A stretch of 64,000 nt of DNA from Pseudomonas psychrophila (GTDB taxonomy: Bacteria > Pseudomonadota > Gammaproteobacteria > Pseudomonadales > Pseudomonadaceae), in assembly GCF_001043005.1 (NCBI RefSeq), contig NZ_JYKZ01000011.1:1-64000 (forward strand), in the 5' to 3' direction. The translations under genes and the position numbers were made by a program. The stretch's first letter is position 1, and each line of letters begins with the position of its first letter. Shown here piece after piece: positions 29,813 through 39,527 of this stretch. Under the pieces are notes generated by a model. The model saw only the letters and a list, made by a program, of their open reading frames with translations. It searched no databases and was not told the origin of the DNA.

Positions 29813-32032
29813 TTAGTAAAGGTCTACCGGGTCAACGTCGAGCGACCAGCGAACCTGGCGACCGCTGGGCATTTGTTCAAGGGCCAGCAGCCATTGGCTG
29901 AGCAGTCGATGCAGCGGTCCCCGGGCGTTGGCTTGCAGTAGCAACTGGGCGCGGTAGCGTCCGGCGCGGCGCTCCATCGGTGCGGGCACCGGGCCAAGCA
30001 GTTCGATGCCGCTCAGGTTCAACTCGGCCAGCAGGCGCTCAGCCTCGGTGCAGGCCTCATCCAGAAAACCTTCCGCTTGCCCGGGCTTATGGGCTTCGGC
30101 ACGCAGTAGCGCCAAATGTGCGAAAGGTGGCAACCCCGCAGCCCGGCGCTCGCTCAAGGCCTGTTCGGCGAAGGCGAAGTAACCCTGCTCGGTCAATTGG
30201 ATCAGCAGGGGATGGTCGGCCAGATGGGTCTGGATAATCACCTTGCCGGGTTCTTCGGCGCGGCCGGCACGGCCTGCAACCTGAACGATCAACTGAGCCA
30301 TGCGCTCGCTGGCGCGGAAATCACCGGAGAACAGGCCGCCATCGGCATCCAGAATCGAGACCAGCGTCACCCGGGGGAAATGGTGGCCTTTGGCAAGCAT
30401 TTGCGTGCCGATCAGAATGCACGGCTGGCCCTTTTGAATCGTGGCAAATAGTTGGTTCATCGCGTCTTTGCGCGAGGTGCTGTCGCGGTCGACCCGCAAC
30501 ACGGGGTAGTCGGGAAACAAGATCCCCAACCGCTCTTCGGCACGTTCAGTCCCAGCGCCTACCGGGCGTAAATCAACCTTGCTGCATTGCGGGCAGTTGC
30601 GTGGCACGCGCTCGACATAGCCGCAGTGATGGCAGCGCAGCTCACCAGAACGCTGATGAACGGTCATGCGCGCATCGCAACGTTGGCACTCAGACATCCA
30701 GCCGCAGTCGTGGCACAACAGCGTGGGGGCAAAGCCGCGACGGTTCAGAAACACCAACACTTGTTGGCCAGCAGCGAGGGTCTGACCGATAGCTTGTTGC
30801 ATCGGGCCGGATATCCCGCTGTCCAATGGTCGGCTTTTAACATCCAGGCGCAGGAAGCGCGGTTGTTTGGCTCCGCCAGCGCGCTCGTTCAGGCGCAGCA
30901 GGCCGTAACGGCCGGTGTAGGCGTTATGCAGGCTTTCGAGGGAAGGTGTCGCGGAGCCCAGTACGATCGGGATGTTTTCCTGTCGGGCTCGGACCAGTGC
31001 CAAGTCTCGGGCGTGATAGCGCAAACCTTCTTGCTGTTTATAAGAGCCGTCGTGTTCTTCATCGATGATGATCAACCCTGGGTTTTTCATCGGTGTGAAC
31101 AGTGCAGAGCGGGTACCAATAATAATGTCGGCCTCGCCATCCCGTGCGGCCAGCCAGCTTTCGAGTCGCTCACGGTCGTTGACCGCCGAATGCACCAGGG
31201 CGATGCGCGCATTGAAGCGCTGCTCGAAACGGGCCAGGGTTTGCGGACCAAGGTTGATTTCAGGGATCAACACCAGCGCCTGCTTGCCCGCCTGCAGGGT
31301 TTCGCGGATCAATTGCAAATACACTTCGGTCTTGCCGCTACCGGTCACCCCGGCCAGCAAAAAGGCGTGAAAGTGATCGAAACCTGCACGAATGGCTTCG
31401 TAGGCAGCACGTTGTTCGTTGTTGAGCGGCAGTTCGGGTTGGGCCAGCCAATGTTCGTGGCGCTCGCTGGGCGCGTGACGTCGAGTTTCAACGGTGACCA
31501 GCTCTTTTGCCAGCAGCAGGTCGAGACTGTCCTTGCTCAGCATTAATTTGCTTAACAGCTGATGTGCCACGCCGTGAGGGTGCTGGGCGAGGGTGGCCAG
31601 GGCTTCACGCTGGCGCGGTGCGCGAGCGATGCGCGGGTCGTCCATTTTGGCCCCGGGGGCGATCTGCCAGAACCGCTCCTGGCGGGTTTCAGCCAGTTCG
31701 CCCTGGCGCAGCAGTACCGGCAGTGCCCAACTCAAGGTGTCGCCCAGGCTGTGTTGATAATACTGAGAGGTCCACACGCACAGCTTGAATAAGGAAGCCG
31801 GAAGCGGTGGCACAGCGTCGAGCAGGGCAATGGCCGGTTTAAGCTTGTCGGCCGGTACTTCGCTGTGATCGACCACTTCGACCAGAATGCCGATCATCTC
31901 GCGTCGCCCAAACGGTACCCGCAAGCGCATGCCCGGTTGTAATTGACTGCGCAGCACGCCAGCAGGCGCCCGGTAATCAAACAGGCGGCGCAAGGGGGAA
32001 GGCAGGGCAAGGCGCAAAATGGCGTTGGGCAC
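29813..32032 (-). CDS. priA: Primosomal replication restart helicase
   Basis: PriA recognises stalled forks and reloads the replicative helicase. The 739-residue protein has the N-terminal 3'-DNA-binding domain, the DEAH-type helicase core with [14 protein letters not shown] (Walker A) and [13 protein letters not shown] (Walker B), and an inserted zinc-binding module with eight cysteines ([14 protein letters not shown] and CHHCG...CPQC). The C-terminal domain is complete. It diverges from rpmE. Confidence 0.96.
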   Translation of the reverse strand: MPNAILRLALPSPLRRLFDYRAPAGVLRSQLQPGMRLRVPFGRREMIGILVEVVDHSEVPADKLKPAIALLDAVPPLPASLFKLCVWTSQYYQHSLGDTLSWALPVLLRQGELAETRQERFWQIAPGAKMDDPRIARAPRQREALATLAQHPHGVAHQLLSKLMLSKDSLDLLLAKELVTVETRRHAPSERHEHWLAQPELPLNNEQRAAYEAIRAGFDHFHAFLLAGVTGSGKTEVYLQLIRETLQAGKQALVLIPEINLGPQTLARFEQRFNARIALVHSAVNDRERLESWLAARDGEADIIIGTRSALFTPMKNPGLIIIDEEHDGSYKQQEGLRYHARDLALVRARQENIPIVLGSATPSLESLHNAYTGRYGLLRLNERAGGAKQPRFLRLDVKSRPLDSGISGPMQQAIGQTLAAGQQVLVFLNRRGFAPTLLCHDCGWMSECQRCDARMTVHQRSGELRCHHCGYVERVPRNCPQCSKVDLRPVGAGTERAEERLGILFPDYPVLRVDRDSTSRKDAMNQLFATIQKGQPCILIGTQMLAKGHHFPRVTLVSILDADGGLFSGDFRASERMAQLIVQVAGRAGRAEEPGKVIIQTHLADHPLLIQLTEQGYFAFAEQALSERRAAGLPPFAHLALLRAEAHKPGQAEGFLDEACTEAERLLAELNLSGIELLGPVPAPMERRAGRYRAQLLLQANARGPLHRLLSQWLLALEQMPSGRQVRWSLDVDPVDLY

Positions 32033-32151
32033 GCGGGGCTCTCAAGTGATGAACGGCAAAGATGGCCCGGAGCCTAGCAGACAAAGCCCTGCGGGACTAA
32101 AACGCGGGGCACTGAAAGATGAATGATTTTTGGTGGAGCATGCTTGGCCGC

Positions 32152-32179
32152 TTGCGTCAATGCAAAGGTCTGGTATTAT
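32152..32179 (+). promoter_or_regulatory. Probable sigma-70 promoter of rpmE
   Basis: TTGCGT and TATTAT are separated by 16 bases, and the -10 box is preceded by TGG, giving an extended -10. The leader to the rpmE ATG is about 65 bases. Confidence 0.6.
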
Positions 32180-32251
32180 CGGCGCCCTAAATTTACGTGC
32201 GGTATTCAACAATGGTGTTGAGTGGCGGCACGCTAGCCCGAGGAATACCCC

Positions 32252-32503
32252 ATGAAAGCCGATATCCATCCAGCGTACGAAACAATCCTGGTAACTTGCA
32301 GCTGCGGCAACAAGTTCGAAACTCGTTCGAACCTGTGCAAGCCACTGGGCACTGACGTATGCAACGAGTGCCACCCGTTCTACACCGGTAAGCAGAAGAC
32401 TCTGGACATTGGCGGTCGTGTTGATCGCTTCAAGACTCGTTTTGGTGCTTTCGGCGCTAAAGCAGCAGCTCCAGCAGCAGAAGCAGAAAAAGCAGCCGAG
32501 TAA
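32252..32503 (+). CDS. rpmE: 50S ribosomal protein L31, zinc-binding form
   Basis: This is L31 of the large ribosomal subunit, which bridges to the small subunit. It is the zinc-containing type: cysteines at 16 and 18 (CSC) and 37 and 40 (CNEC) form the expected site. The C-terminus is extended with an Ala/Glu tail to 83 residues, longer than the usual 70 or so. AGGAATACCCC precedes the ATG. Its terminator appears to lie inside the next gene. Confidence 0.96.
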   Translation: MKADIHPAYETILVTCSCGNKFETRSNLCKPLGTDVCNECHPFYTGKQKTLDIGGRVDRFKTRFGAFGAKAAAPAAEAEKAAE

Positions 32504-32508
32504 GGCTG

Positions 32509-33336
32509 ATGACCTTGAGCAGCCTTTTTGGTCTGGTCAGGTTATTGAAAAAGGCGTCCCTTGCGGGCGCCTTTTTTGTGCCTGCGATTTGGTTGGCAAG
32601 CGCTTCGGCCGCGCCGCTTTGCCCGGCACCGGGTGCGGTTTCGTACGCGTTGGTGGATCGTGTGTCCGATGGCGATACGCTGCGCCTCGAGGACGGACGC
32701 AGCGTGCGTATGATCGGTCTCAATGCGCCTGAGACGGGTAAAAAAGGCCAGTCCGCCGAACCCTTTTCTGACGCTGCACGCAAGCGGCTGCAAACGCTGG
32801 TGGCGAAGAGTGATGGTCGCGTCGGGCTACTGACAGGCAAGCAGGCTCAAGACCGTTATGGGCGCACTCTGGCCCATGTGTTTGGTGCCGATGGCAGTAA
32901 TCTTGAAGCCCAATTGCTTGCAGATGGCTTGGGGTATCAGGTCGCGATAGCGCCCAATGTCGCGCTGCTTGATTGTCAGCAAGAGGCCGAAAGCAGTGCG
33001 CGGGCAGCAGGTCTGGGCCTCTGGCGACAATCGCCGGTGCTGGCGCCGCAGCAAATCACCCGTTCGGGTTTTGCCCTGGTGGGCGGCAAGGTCAGTCAGG
33101 TGCAGCGAAATCGCGGTGGCCTTTGGATCGATCTGCAAGGCGGTTTGGTAGTGCACATTGCACCCAATCAACTGGCCAATTTCGACCAGGACAGCCTTGC
33201 CAGCCTGCAAGGTGCGCAGGTTGAGGCCCGGGGCTGGGTGCTGGATCGCTCACGGCGGGGAGGGCTTAAATCAGGCCAGGCACGCTGGATGTTGTCGTTG
33301 ACTCATCCGGGGATGTTGAAAGTAGCGGCGCATTAA
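32509..33336 (+). CDS. Secreted staphylococcal-nuclease-like (SNase) protein
   Basis: This 275-residue exported thermonuclease homologue has a signal peptide at about 1-35 (ending LASASAAP). The SNase fold follows with VDRVSDGDTLRLEDGRSVRMIGLNAPETG. Its Asp and Arg, together with the later RYGRTLAHVF, correspond to the calcium- and phosphate-binding active site. About 100 further residues after the nuclease core resemble no domain I know. It starts only 5 bases after rpmE. The hairpin that ends the rpmE transcript lies within codons 14-23, so expression probably needs read-through or an internal promoter. The exact start is therefore less certain. Confidence 0.85.
   Translation: MTLSSLFGLVRLLKKASLAGAFFVPAIWLASASAAPLCPAPGAVSYALVDRVSDGDTLRLEDGRSVRMIGLNAPETGKKGQSAEPFSDAARKRLQTLVAKSDGRVGLLTGKQAQDRYGRTLAHVFGADGSNLEAQLLADGLGYQVAIAPNVALLDCQQEAESSARAAGLGLWRQSPVLAPQQITRSGFALVGGKVSQVQRNRGGLWIDLQGGLVVHIAPNQLANFDQDSLASLQGAQVEARGWVLDRSRRGGLKSGQARWMLSLTHPGMLKVAAH
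32548..32577 (+). terminator. Rho-independent terminator of rpmE inside the nuclease gene
   Basis: AAAAAGGCG-T-CCC-TTGC-GGG-CGCCTTTTTT forms a GC stem with one bulged T, flanked by A- and T-runs. This is a textbook terminator. It lies 45 bases after the rpmE stop but inside the signal-peptide codons of the downstream ORF, encoding roughly KKASLAGAFF. Confidence 0.82.
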
Positions 33337-33360
33337 AAATTGTAGACAATTTTTAATGCG
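33329..33360. promoter_or_regulatory. Perfect 14-bp palindrome with TTGTAGACAA core
   Basis: CGCATTAAAAATTG and its exact complement CAATTTTTAATGCG flank a TAGA loop. The left arm contains the last codons and the stop of the nuclease gene. It could be a terminator, but it lacks a GC stem and T-run. The core ATTGTAGACAAT resembles operators of FadR-type GntR repressors, and the next gene is maeB. Confidence 0.55.
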
Positions 33361-33518
33361 GATTGTGAACACTCTAGCCCTTGTGGGGCGCGGCTCTTGG
33401 GCCAAAGTCGTAAGGCAAAGCCCTTGACACTGCTGACTGGTCAGTCTTGTCGGGACTTTGCGACACGCGTATGCTCGGCGATTCGTCTGTCCAACAGCAA
33501 AAAAAGCGGAATGCCCAC

Positions 33519-34787
33519 ATGTCTGATTTGAAAACCGCCGCTCTCGAATACCATGCCCAGCCCCGTCCAGGGAAACTGAGTGTCGAGCTCACCAAACCTA
33601 CCGCTACAGCCCGCGATCTAGCGCTGGCTTACAGCCCGGGTGTTGCCGAACCAGTCCGCGAAATCGCCCGCGACCCTGAACTTGCCTACAAATACACTGG
33701 CAAAGGCAACCTGGTAGCCGTGATTTCCGATGGCACCGCTATTCTGGGCTTGGGTAACCTCGGCCCATTGGCCTCCAAGCCTGTTATGGAAGGCAAGGGC
33801 GTGTTGTTCAAGCGCTTTGCCGGTATCGATGTATTCGACATCGAAGTTGACTCCGAAAGCCCACAGGCTTTCATCGACACCGTAAAACGCATCTCCATCA
33901 CCTTCGGCGGCATCAACCTCGAAGACATCAAGGCACCTGAGTGCTTTGAGATCGAACGTGCTCTGATCGAGCAGTGCGATATTCCTGTATTCCACGATGA
34001 CCAGCACGGCACCGCTATCGTGACCGCGGCCGGCATGATCAACGCCCTGGAAATCGCGGGCAAGACCCTGTCTGACGCCAAGATCGTTTGCCTGGGCGCC
34101 GGTGCAGCAGCCATCTCCTGCATGAAGTTGCTGGTGAGCATGGGTGCAACCATCGAAAACATCTACATGATCGACCGCACCGGCGTGATCCACTCCGGTC
34201 GTGACGATCTGAACCAGTACAAGGCAGTCTTCGCCCACGCAACCGAGAAGCGCACTCTGGCTGACGCCATGAACGGCGCAGACGTGTTCGTTGGCTTGTC
34301 GGGCCCCAACTTGCTGAGCGCTGAAGACCTGCTGCGCATGGCGCCTAACCCGATCGTGTTCGCATGCTCGAACCCTGATCCGGAAATCTCGCCGGAACTG
34401 GCTCACGCCACCCGTGACGACGTGATCATGGCGACTGGCCGTTCGGACTATCCGAACCAGGTCAACAACGTACTGGGCTTCCCGTTCATCTTCCGTGGTG
34501 CCCTGGACGTTCGCGCCAAGCGCATCAACGAAGAAATGAAAATCGCAGCGGCCAATGCTCTTCGTGAACTGGCCAAACTGCCAGTGCCACAAGAAGTGTG
34601 TGACGCCTACGGCGGTATCAAGCTGGAATTCGGTCGTGAGTACATCATTCCGAAACCAATGGACGTTCGCCTGATCACCCTGATCTCCGATGCTGTGGCT
34701 AAAGCTGCCATCGAGACCGGTGTAGCAACTCTGCCATACCCGAAGAACTACCCGCTCAAAAGCGTAGATGACGTCTTCAACGGCTAA
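33519..34787 (+). CDS. maeB: NADP-type malic enzyme
   Basis: This enzyme decarboxylates malate to pyruvate and supplies NADPH. The start is ATG 33519 (MSDLKTAALEYH), preceded by AGCGGA, giving 422 residues. That is the short form lacking the phosphotransacetylase-like domain of the E. coli enzyme, as is usual in Pseudomonas. Motifs include LALAYSPGVAEP, GLGNLGPLASKPVMEGK, FHDDQHGTAIV and the nucleotide fold CLGAGAAAISC. A TTGACA box with the symmetrical CTGACTGGTCAG just after it (33424-33443) may be part of its promoter and operator. Confidence 0.95.
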   Translation: MSDLKTAALEYHAQPRPGKLSVELTKPTATARDLALAYSPGVAEPVREIARDPELAYKYTGKGNLVAVISDGTAILGLGNLGPLASKPVMEGKGVLFKRFAGIDVFDIEVDSESPQAFIDTVKRISITFGGINLEDIKAPECFEIERALIEQCDIPVFHDDQHGTAIVTAAGMINALEIAGKTLSDAKIVCLGAGAAAISCMKLLVSMGATIENIYMIDRTGVIHSGRDDLNQYKAVFAHATEKRTLADAMNGADVFVGLSGPNLLSAEDLLRMAPNPIVFACSNPDPEISPELAHATRDDVIMATGRSDYPNQVNNVLGFPFIFRGALDVRAKRINEEMKIAAANALRELAKLPVPQEVCDAYGGIKLEFGREYIIPKPMDVRLITLISDAVAKAAIETGVATLPYPKNYPLKSVDDVFNG

Positions 34788-34808
34788 GCCCGTTTAGCGT
34801 CACAACTT

Positions 34809-34842
34809 AAGCCCCGGCGCTGTAAAGCACCGGGGCTTTTTG
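34809..34842 (+). terminator. Terminator after maeB
   Basis: AAGCCCCGG and CCGGGGCTTTTTT pair around a 12-base loop shortly after the maeB stop, followed by a T-run. It is a strong rho-independent terminator. Confidence 0.9.
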
Positions 34843-34953
34843 GTTTCTGCAGCGCAAGATCTTGCAATGAGAGCGTAGGAAAACGGGATAAATCCGTACA
34901 CTAAATAGGAATTATCTTACATAAAACCCTGCTGCCATCCGTTAGCGTCACTC

Positions 34954-34987
34954 CTTTGTTCTGAAGGGTGCTTTGTTCTGAAGTGTG
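34954..34987 (+). repeat. 17-bp tandem duplication upstream of the lipase gene
   Basis: CTTTGTTCTGAAGGGTG is followed directly by CTTTGTTCTGAAGTGTG, one base different. It lies 26 bases before the lipase start and so within its leader. It may be a recent slippage product or a doubled regulatory site. Confidence 0.8.
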
Positions 34988-35012
34988 CCTTCTGTGTCTA
35001 TAGGAACCACGG

Positions 35013-37043
35013 ATGCTCACTCCCTCGCGCCAGAAAAGTAAAAGCAGGACCCGTTTTCAATTAATTGACGAGCGAGGTGCAGGCGAACCCTATGCAGGGT
35101 TGGCCTATGAAGTTGTAGATCAGGAAGGAAGGAAGTACGGCGGCCATCTGGATGCCGCTGGAGCCGGTGAAGTTGGTAATCATCTTGTAGGGCCTGTTAC
35201 CGTCATGTTCAGGCAGTTATATAGCGGTCGCAGTGAAATGTATGTGCGGCTAATGGATCGCACACATTACCCCCTCAAAATCACCGAGCTTCAGGTCAGG
35301 GCCGAGCACACCCGATTTCTCAATGAAAACGGCGCTCGCACTCAGCAAAAACCGCTCTGTATCGACACCTGTACCGATTACTTACAGGTCGAAGTTCGAC
35401 ATCTTGTCGAGCATGTTTCGCACTTGCCACCCGTGGTTGATTGCCACTATCCCCATCAGGGCGGCACGCTCGGCGTATCCCTGGCTGACGGTCGTCATAC
35501 CTTGCTGGAAGTTCGCCCCTTGCGCGCCCTGTGCCCGCTGCTGTCTACCGATCCACAGTTTTGCGCGCTTAATCTCTACCAATTGGCATTGATGGCCACG
35601 TTGAGCAATTGTCCTTTTGAACACCCCGCAGGCAAGTCCCGAGTGACCACGCCCTGTGCGGAGTTGAACATGGGGGACTGGGAGGTCAGCCCGGAGCAAT
35701 CCAAGTCCTATTACCCCTTGTATGAGGACGTTGCGTACTCCAGGCGATTGGAAACGGTGCCATTCGATCCTGTGCTGTACCCGGTCAATGACCCTGTTTG
35801 CGGGGCAGATCAGCAGACCCCTGCCGATGTTCATTTTCGCGGCGACATTCGTTTTGGTGCAAAAGGTACAAACGCACAAGCGTATGTGACTCATAACGAA
35901 AAAGTCATCTTGATTGCTGTTCGAGGTACCAGTTCGTGGGCTGACCTCTTGCAGGATGCTGATGTGCTTCAAGTGCCGTTTGAGGACGGTGAGGGCAAAG
36001 TGCATGGCGGTTTTTACGAGGCTGCCAGGCAGGTTTTTGAGCTTGCTGATGCTTACCTGGACAAGTTCTACGCAGGGCAAAAAGTATTGGTCTGCGGTCA
36101 CAGCCAGGGTGGGGCAATTGGTTTGATTCTTTCGCAAATGCTGCGTTTGCGAAGGGCATGCGAGGTGCAGCTCTACACGTATGGTGCCCCTCGCGCAGCG
36201 GATGCGGCCTTCGTCAATGCGGCCAAGGGGCTGGTGCATCAGCGCATGGTCAATCATCAAGACCCGATTCCCAGTGTACCTGGCAGCTGGATGAACAGCC
36301 CGTTGTCAGCATATCGCGCGGGATCTGTGCTCAGCTTCACGAATGTTCCTGCAGGTTTTGGGGTGTTTGTGGCGGGCCTGAACCAATTGCTTGGTGAGCC
36401 TTACCAGCATCATGGAACCTTGCGTCACTTCATGCCGGTAGAGTTTGGGCAGGGACAAGTGTCGCATCTGATGTGGGAACCATTGAGCGATACCGTCAGC
36501 CAGCATGCTGTGAGCCAAGCGGTGCTTGAGCAAAAAAGTGCCGTGCCAGTATCAGACGGGTTGCTCAAGCAACTGGTCGACGTTGGCCAGCAGTTCATGG
36601 TGGACAGTTACATCCCGAGTTGCTGGGCCGTTTTGCGCCGAAACCAGCAAGCATTGAAAGCCCGTTGTTCGCTGGTAACGGAGCGAGAAGTGCTGTTTGT
36701 GGATCAGGCGTTTGAACACATCGCACAACAGCTGCGAGTTAAATACCGCGAGGAAATGACCCGTGTGGACAGCGTATTTGAAGAGCAGGTACGGGTCATG
36801 AATCTGTTGATGCGCGAGATGGACAATGTCCACAAAACCCGTGAGCGGCTATACCAGTTGAGGTTCAAGGTGCCCAGCCGGGGGGAGGTGTATGGCGGGC
36901 TTGCGCAGCACTGCGATGTCCTGTCTGAAAGCCTGGCGCGCTGGGAGGCTCACGGCGAGAGCACCCGTATCGATCAGTTGGCCATGGCGCCGGTTGAAGA
37001 AATGTTCGACGGGACTGAGCCCTTGCAGTACATGCTCGCCTGA
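35013..37043 (+). CDS. Class 3 lipase-like protein, candidate secreted effector
   Basis: This is a 676-residue protein with a fungal-type (class 3) lipase domain at about 280-475. VRGTSSW at the oxyanion strand is followed by CGHSQGG with the nucleophile Ser364, NHQDPIP with Asp417, and a probable catalytic His in YQHHG (about 466-467). The N-terminal 15-70 region (FQLIDERGAGEPYAGLAYEV, then GHLDAAGAGEVG) resembles the small beta modules that join VgrG or PAAR spikes to type VI effector domains. The last 150 residues are helical. There is no signal peptide or strong membrane segment. It stands alone between maeB and mrcA with no immunity-like gene. Lipase is well supported; type VI delivery is inference. 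Confidence 0.8.
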   Translation: MLTPSRQKSKSRTRFQLIDERGAGEPYAGLAYEVVDQEGRKYGGHLDAAGAGEVGNHLVGPVTVMFRQLYSGRSEMYVRLMDRTHYPLKITELQVRAEHTRFLNENGARTQQKPLCIDTCTDYLQVEVRHLVEHVSHLPPVVDCHYPHQGGTLGVSLADGRHTLLEVRPLRALCPLLSTDPQFCALNLYQLALMATLSNCPFEHPAGKSRVTTPCAELNMGDWEVSPEQSKSYYPLYEDVAYSRRLETVPFDPVLYPVNDPVCGADQQTPADVHFRGDIRFGAKGTNAQAYVTHNEKVILIAVRGTSSWADLLQDADVLQVPFEDGEGKVHGGFYEAARQVFELADAYLDKFYAGQKVLVCGHSQGGAIGLILSQMLRLRRACEVQLYTYGAPRAADAAFVNAAKGLVHQRMVNHQDPIPSVPGSWMNSPLSAYRAGSVLSFTNVPAGFGVFVAGLNQLLGEPYQHHGTLRHFMPVEFGQGQVSHLMWEPLSDTVSQHAVSQAVLEQKSAVPVSDGLLKQLVDVGQQFMVDSYIPSCWAVLRRNQQALKARCSLVTEREVLFVDQAFEHIAQQLRVKYREEMTRVDSVFEEQVRVMNLLMREMDNVHKTRERLYQLRFKVPSRGEVYGGLAQHCDVLSESLARWEAHGESTRIDQLAMAPVEEMFDGTEPLQYMLA

Positions 37044-37100
37044 GTGCCGTGAGGCAGCAGCAAGCGGCAAGTGCCTACTTGCTGCTTGCTGCTGACTTCG

Positions 37101-39527
37101 TCAGAAGAGATCGATTGGAGCCCCGTCATCAGCCGGCAGCGGACTGCCCGGCGCTACGCCGTTGCCCAGCTCGCTGTTGGTCGGCGGTGTGTCTTCGCTC
37201 TTGAACAGCTCGAAGTAGGCGCCAGGCGTTCCTGGAGAGGCAATACGGCCACTTAAAGGGTCAATTCGCAAGCTGAGGATGCCTTCCGGTTCAGGCTGCG
37301 TATGAGCAGGCTTGCCTTTGAGCGCGCCACCCATATAAGTCATCCAGATCGGCAGGGCTACGGTGCCGCCATATTCGCGACGACCGAGGCTTTCGGGTTG
37401 GTCAAAGCCGGTCCATACCGTGGTCACGTAGTCGGCGTTGTAGCCTGAGAACCATGCATCCTTGGACTCGTTGGTTGTACCGGTTTTACCCGAAAGATCG
37501 GTGCGACCCAGCGCCAGGGCGCGGCGGCCGGTACCGAGCTTGATCACGTCCTGCAACATGCTGGTGAGAATGTAGGTGGTGCGGCCGTCGACAATACGTT
37601 CGGCCACGGCTTGCGTCTCGACAGTCGGCAGGCCGGGTGCGGCGTTGATGGTGTCGATGGTCAGCGCTTCAGCTTCTGGCGGTACGTCTTTGCCGGCGGC
37701 TTTGGGCACGCTGGGCGGGTTGGCCACGAACAGGGTCTCGGCGTTGCGGCTTTCGATCTTGTCGATCAGATAGGGCGTGATTTTGTAACCGCCGTTGGCG
37801 AACGTGCTCCAGCCCGTGGCGATCTCCATGGGTGTCAAGGTTGCAGTGCCCAAGGCCAGCGACAGGTTGCGCGGCAGGTCCTGCTTGTTGAAACCAAACT
37901 TGCTGATGTAGTCGATGGTGCGGTCGACACCCAGGCTTTGCAGCAGGCGAATCGAGACCAGGTTGCGAGATTTGTACAGCGCCTCTCGCACGCGAATCGG
38001 GCCGAGGAAGGTGTTGGTGTCGTTCTTCGGACGCCAGACCTTGTCCAGGTATTCATCGACAAACACGATCGGTGCGTCGTTCACCAGAGTGGCGGCGGTG
38101 TAGCCGTTATCCAGCGCGGCACTGTAAATGAAAGGCTTGAAGCTCGAACCGGGCTGGCGTTTGGCTTGCATCGCACGGTTGTAGTTGCTCTGCTCGAAGG
38201 CAAAGCCTCCCACCAGTGAGCGGATAGCGCCGTTGTTCGGGTCTAGGGATACCAGTGCACCTTGCACGGTAGGGACCTGGCTGAACTTGTAGCTGCCATC
38301 AGTTTGCGGCTGTACGCGAATGAGGTCGCCGACCTGTGCGACATCCGAGGGCTGCTTGGGCATTGGGCCCATGCTGTTGGTATTAAGGAACTTGCGCGCC
38401 CATTTCATGGTGTTCCACGAAACGTGAACTTCGCCGGTGCGGGTCAGCACTTGCAGGCCGTCCTTGTCGACCTGAGTCACGATCGCAGGTTCCAGGCCGC
38501 TAATCGCCCGTTGCTTGGCCAGTTCCTGAGTCCAGACGGCCAGGGTCTTGCCCGGAAGGCGCGACTCGGGGCCGCGATAGCCGTGGCGCTGGTCATAAGC
38601 GATCAGGCCTTCGTGAACCGCAGTATTGGCGAGCTCCTGAAGGTCGCTGGGTACCGTTGTTGTTACGCGAAAACCTTCAGTGTAAGCCTCGCTGCCGTAG
38701 CGCCCGACCATTTCGGCCCGAGCCATTTCAGCGATGTAAGGCGCGCTGACTTCCGGGGTTGGCACGTGGTAGCTGGCGTTGACGGGCTCTGCGATGGCGG
38801 CTTCGTAGCTGGCCTGATCAATCTTGCCCAGCTTGTACATGCGGCCCAGGATCCAGTCGCGGCGTTCTTTGCTGCGTACCGAGTTGGCCAGCGGGTTAAA
38901 GCGCGAAGGGGCTTTGGGCAGGCCTGCAATCATAGCCATCTGCGCCAGGCTCAGGTCGCGGATCGACTTGCCGTAGTAGACCTGCGCAGCGGCTTCAATG
39001 CCGTAAGCACGGTTGCCCAGGTAAATCTTGTTCACATACAGCTCAAGGATTTCATCCTTGGTCAGCTCGCGTTCGATTTCCAGCGCCAACAGAATTTCGT
39101 TGGTTTTGCGTGAAAAGCTCCGCTCGCTGGACAGGAAATAGTTCTTCGCCACCTGCATCGTGATGGTGCTACCACCTGATTGTATGTGTCCGCTTTTTAC
39201 CAGCTGGGTAGCGGCACGCATCAGGCTACTGGGATCGACCCCGTAATGATTGGCGAAGTTGTCATCTTCTGCAGAAAGCAGGGCATTGATGAAATTGGGC
39301 GGAATGTCGGCGAACTTGATCGGTGAGCGGCGCATTTCGCCAAACTCTGCGATCAACTTTCCGTCGCTGGTATAGACCCGTAAAGGAATCTGCAACTGGA
39401 TGCTTCTCAACGACTCTACGGACGGCAAGCCAGGACTAAGATAGAGAAACGCGCCGCTCAACACGAGCAACAGCCCGCAGAACACAGCAACGAAAGACCA
39501 CCCGAAAAACTTCAGCAGACGAATCAA
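37101..39527 (-). CDS. mrcA: Penicillin-binding protein 1A
   Basis: This bifunctional peptidoglycan synthase (PonA/PBP1A) has an N-terminal membrane anchor at about 9-30. The glycosyltransferase family 51 domain has EDDNFANHYGVD with the catalytic Glu, and SGGSTITMQVAKNYFL. The PBP1A-specific OB-like insert follows. The transpeptidase domain has PGSSFKPFIYSAAL (nucleophile Ser in SSFK), SRN and KTGTT. The 808 residues are normal. It is divergent from pilM, an arrangement conserved in many gammaproteobacteria. Confidence 0.96.
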   Translation of the reverse strand: MIRLLKFFGWSFVAVFCGLLLVLSGAFLYLSPGLPSVESLRSIQLQIPLRVYTSDGKLIAEFGEMRRSPIKFADIPPNFINALLSAEDDNFANHYGVDPSSLMRAATQLVKSGHIQSGGSTITMQVAKNYFLSSERSFSRKTNEILLALEIERELTKDEILELYVNKIYLGNRAYGIEAAAQVYYGKSIRDLSLAQMAMIAGLPKAPSRFNPLANSVRSKERRDWILGRMYKLGKIDQASYEAAIAEPVNASYHVPTPEVSAPYIAEMARAEMVGRYGSEAYTEGFRVTTTVPSDLQELANTAVHEGLIAYDQRHGYRGPESRLPGKTLAVWTQELAKQRAISGLEPAIVTQVDKDGLQVLTRTGEVHVSWNTMKWARKFLNTNSMGPMPKQPSDVAQVGDLIRVQPQTDGSYKFSQVPTVQGALVSLDPNNGAIRSLVGGFAFEQSNYNRAMQAKRQPGSSFKPFIYSAALDNGYTAATLVNDAPIVFVDEYLDKVWRPKNDTNTFLGPIRVREALYKSRNLVSIRLLQSLGVDRTIDYISKFGFNKQDLPRNLSLALGTATLTPMEIATGWSTFANGGYKITPYLIDKIESRNAETLFVANPPSVPKAAGKDVPPEAEALTIDTINAAPGLPTVETQAVAERIVDGRTTYILTSMLQDVIKLGTGRRALALGRTDLSGKTGTTNESKDAWFSGYNADYVTTVWTGFDQPESLGRREYGGTVALPIWMTYMGGALKGKPAHTQPEPEGILSLRIDPLSGRIASPGTPGAYFELFKSEDTPPTNSELGNGVAPGSPLPADDGAPIDLF

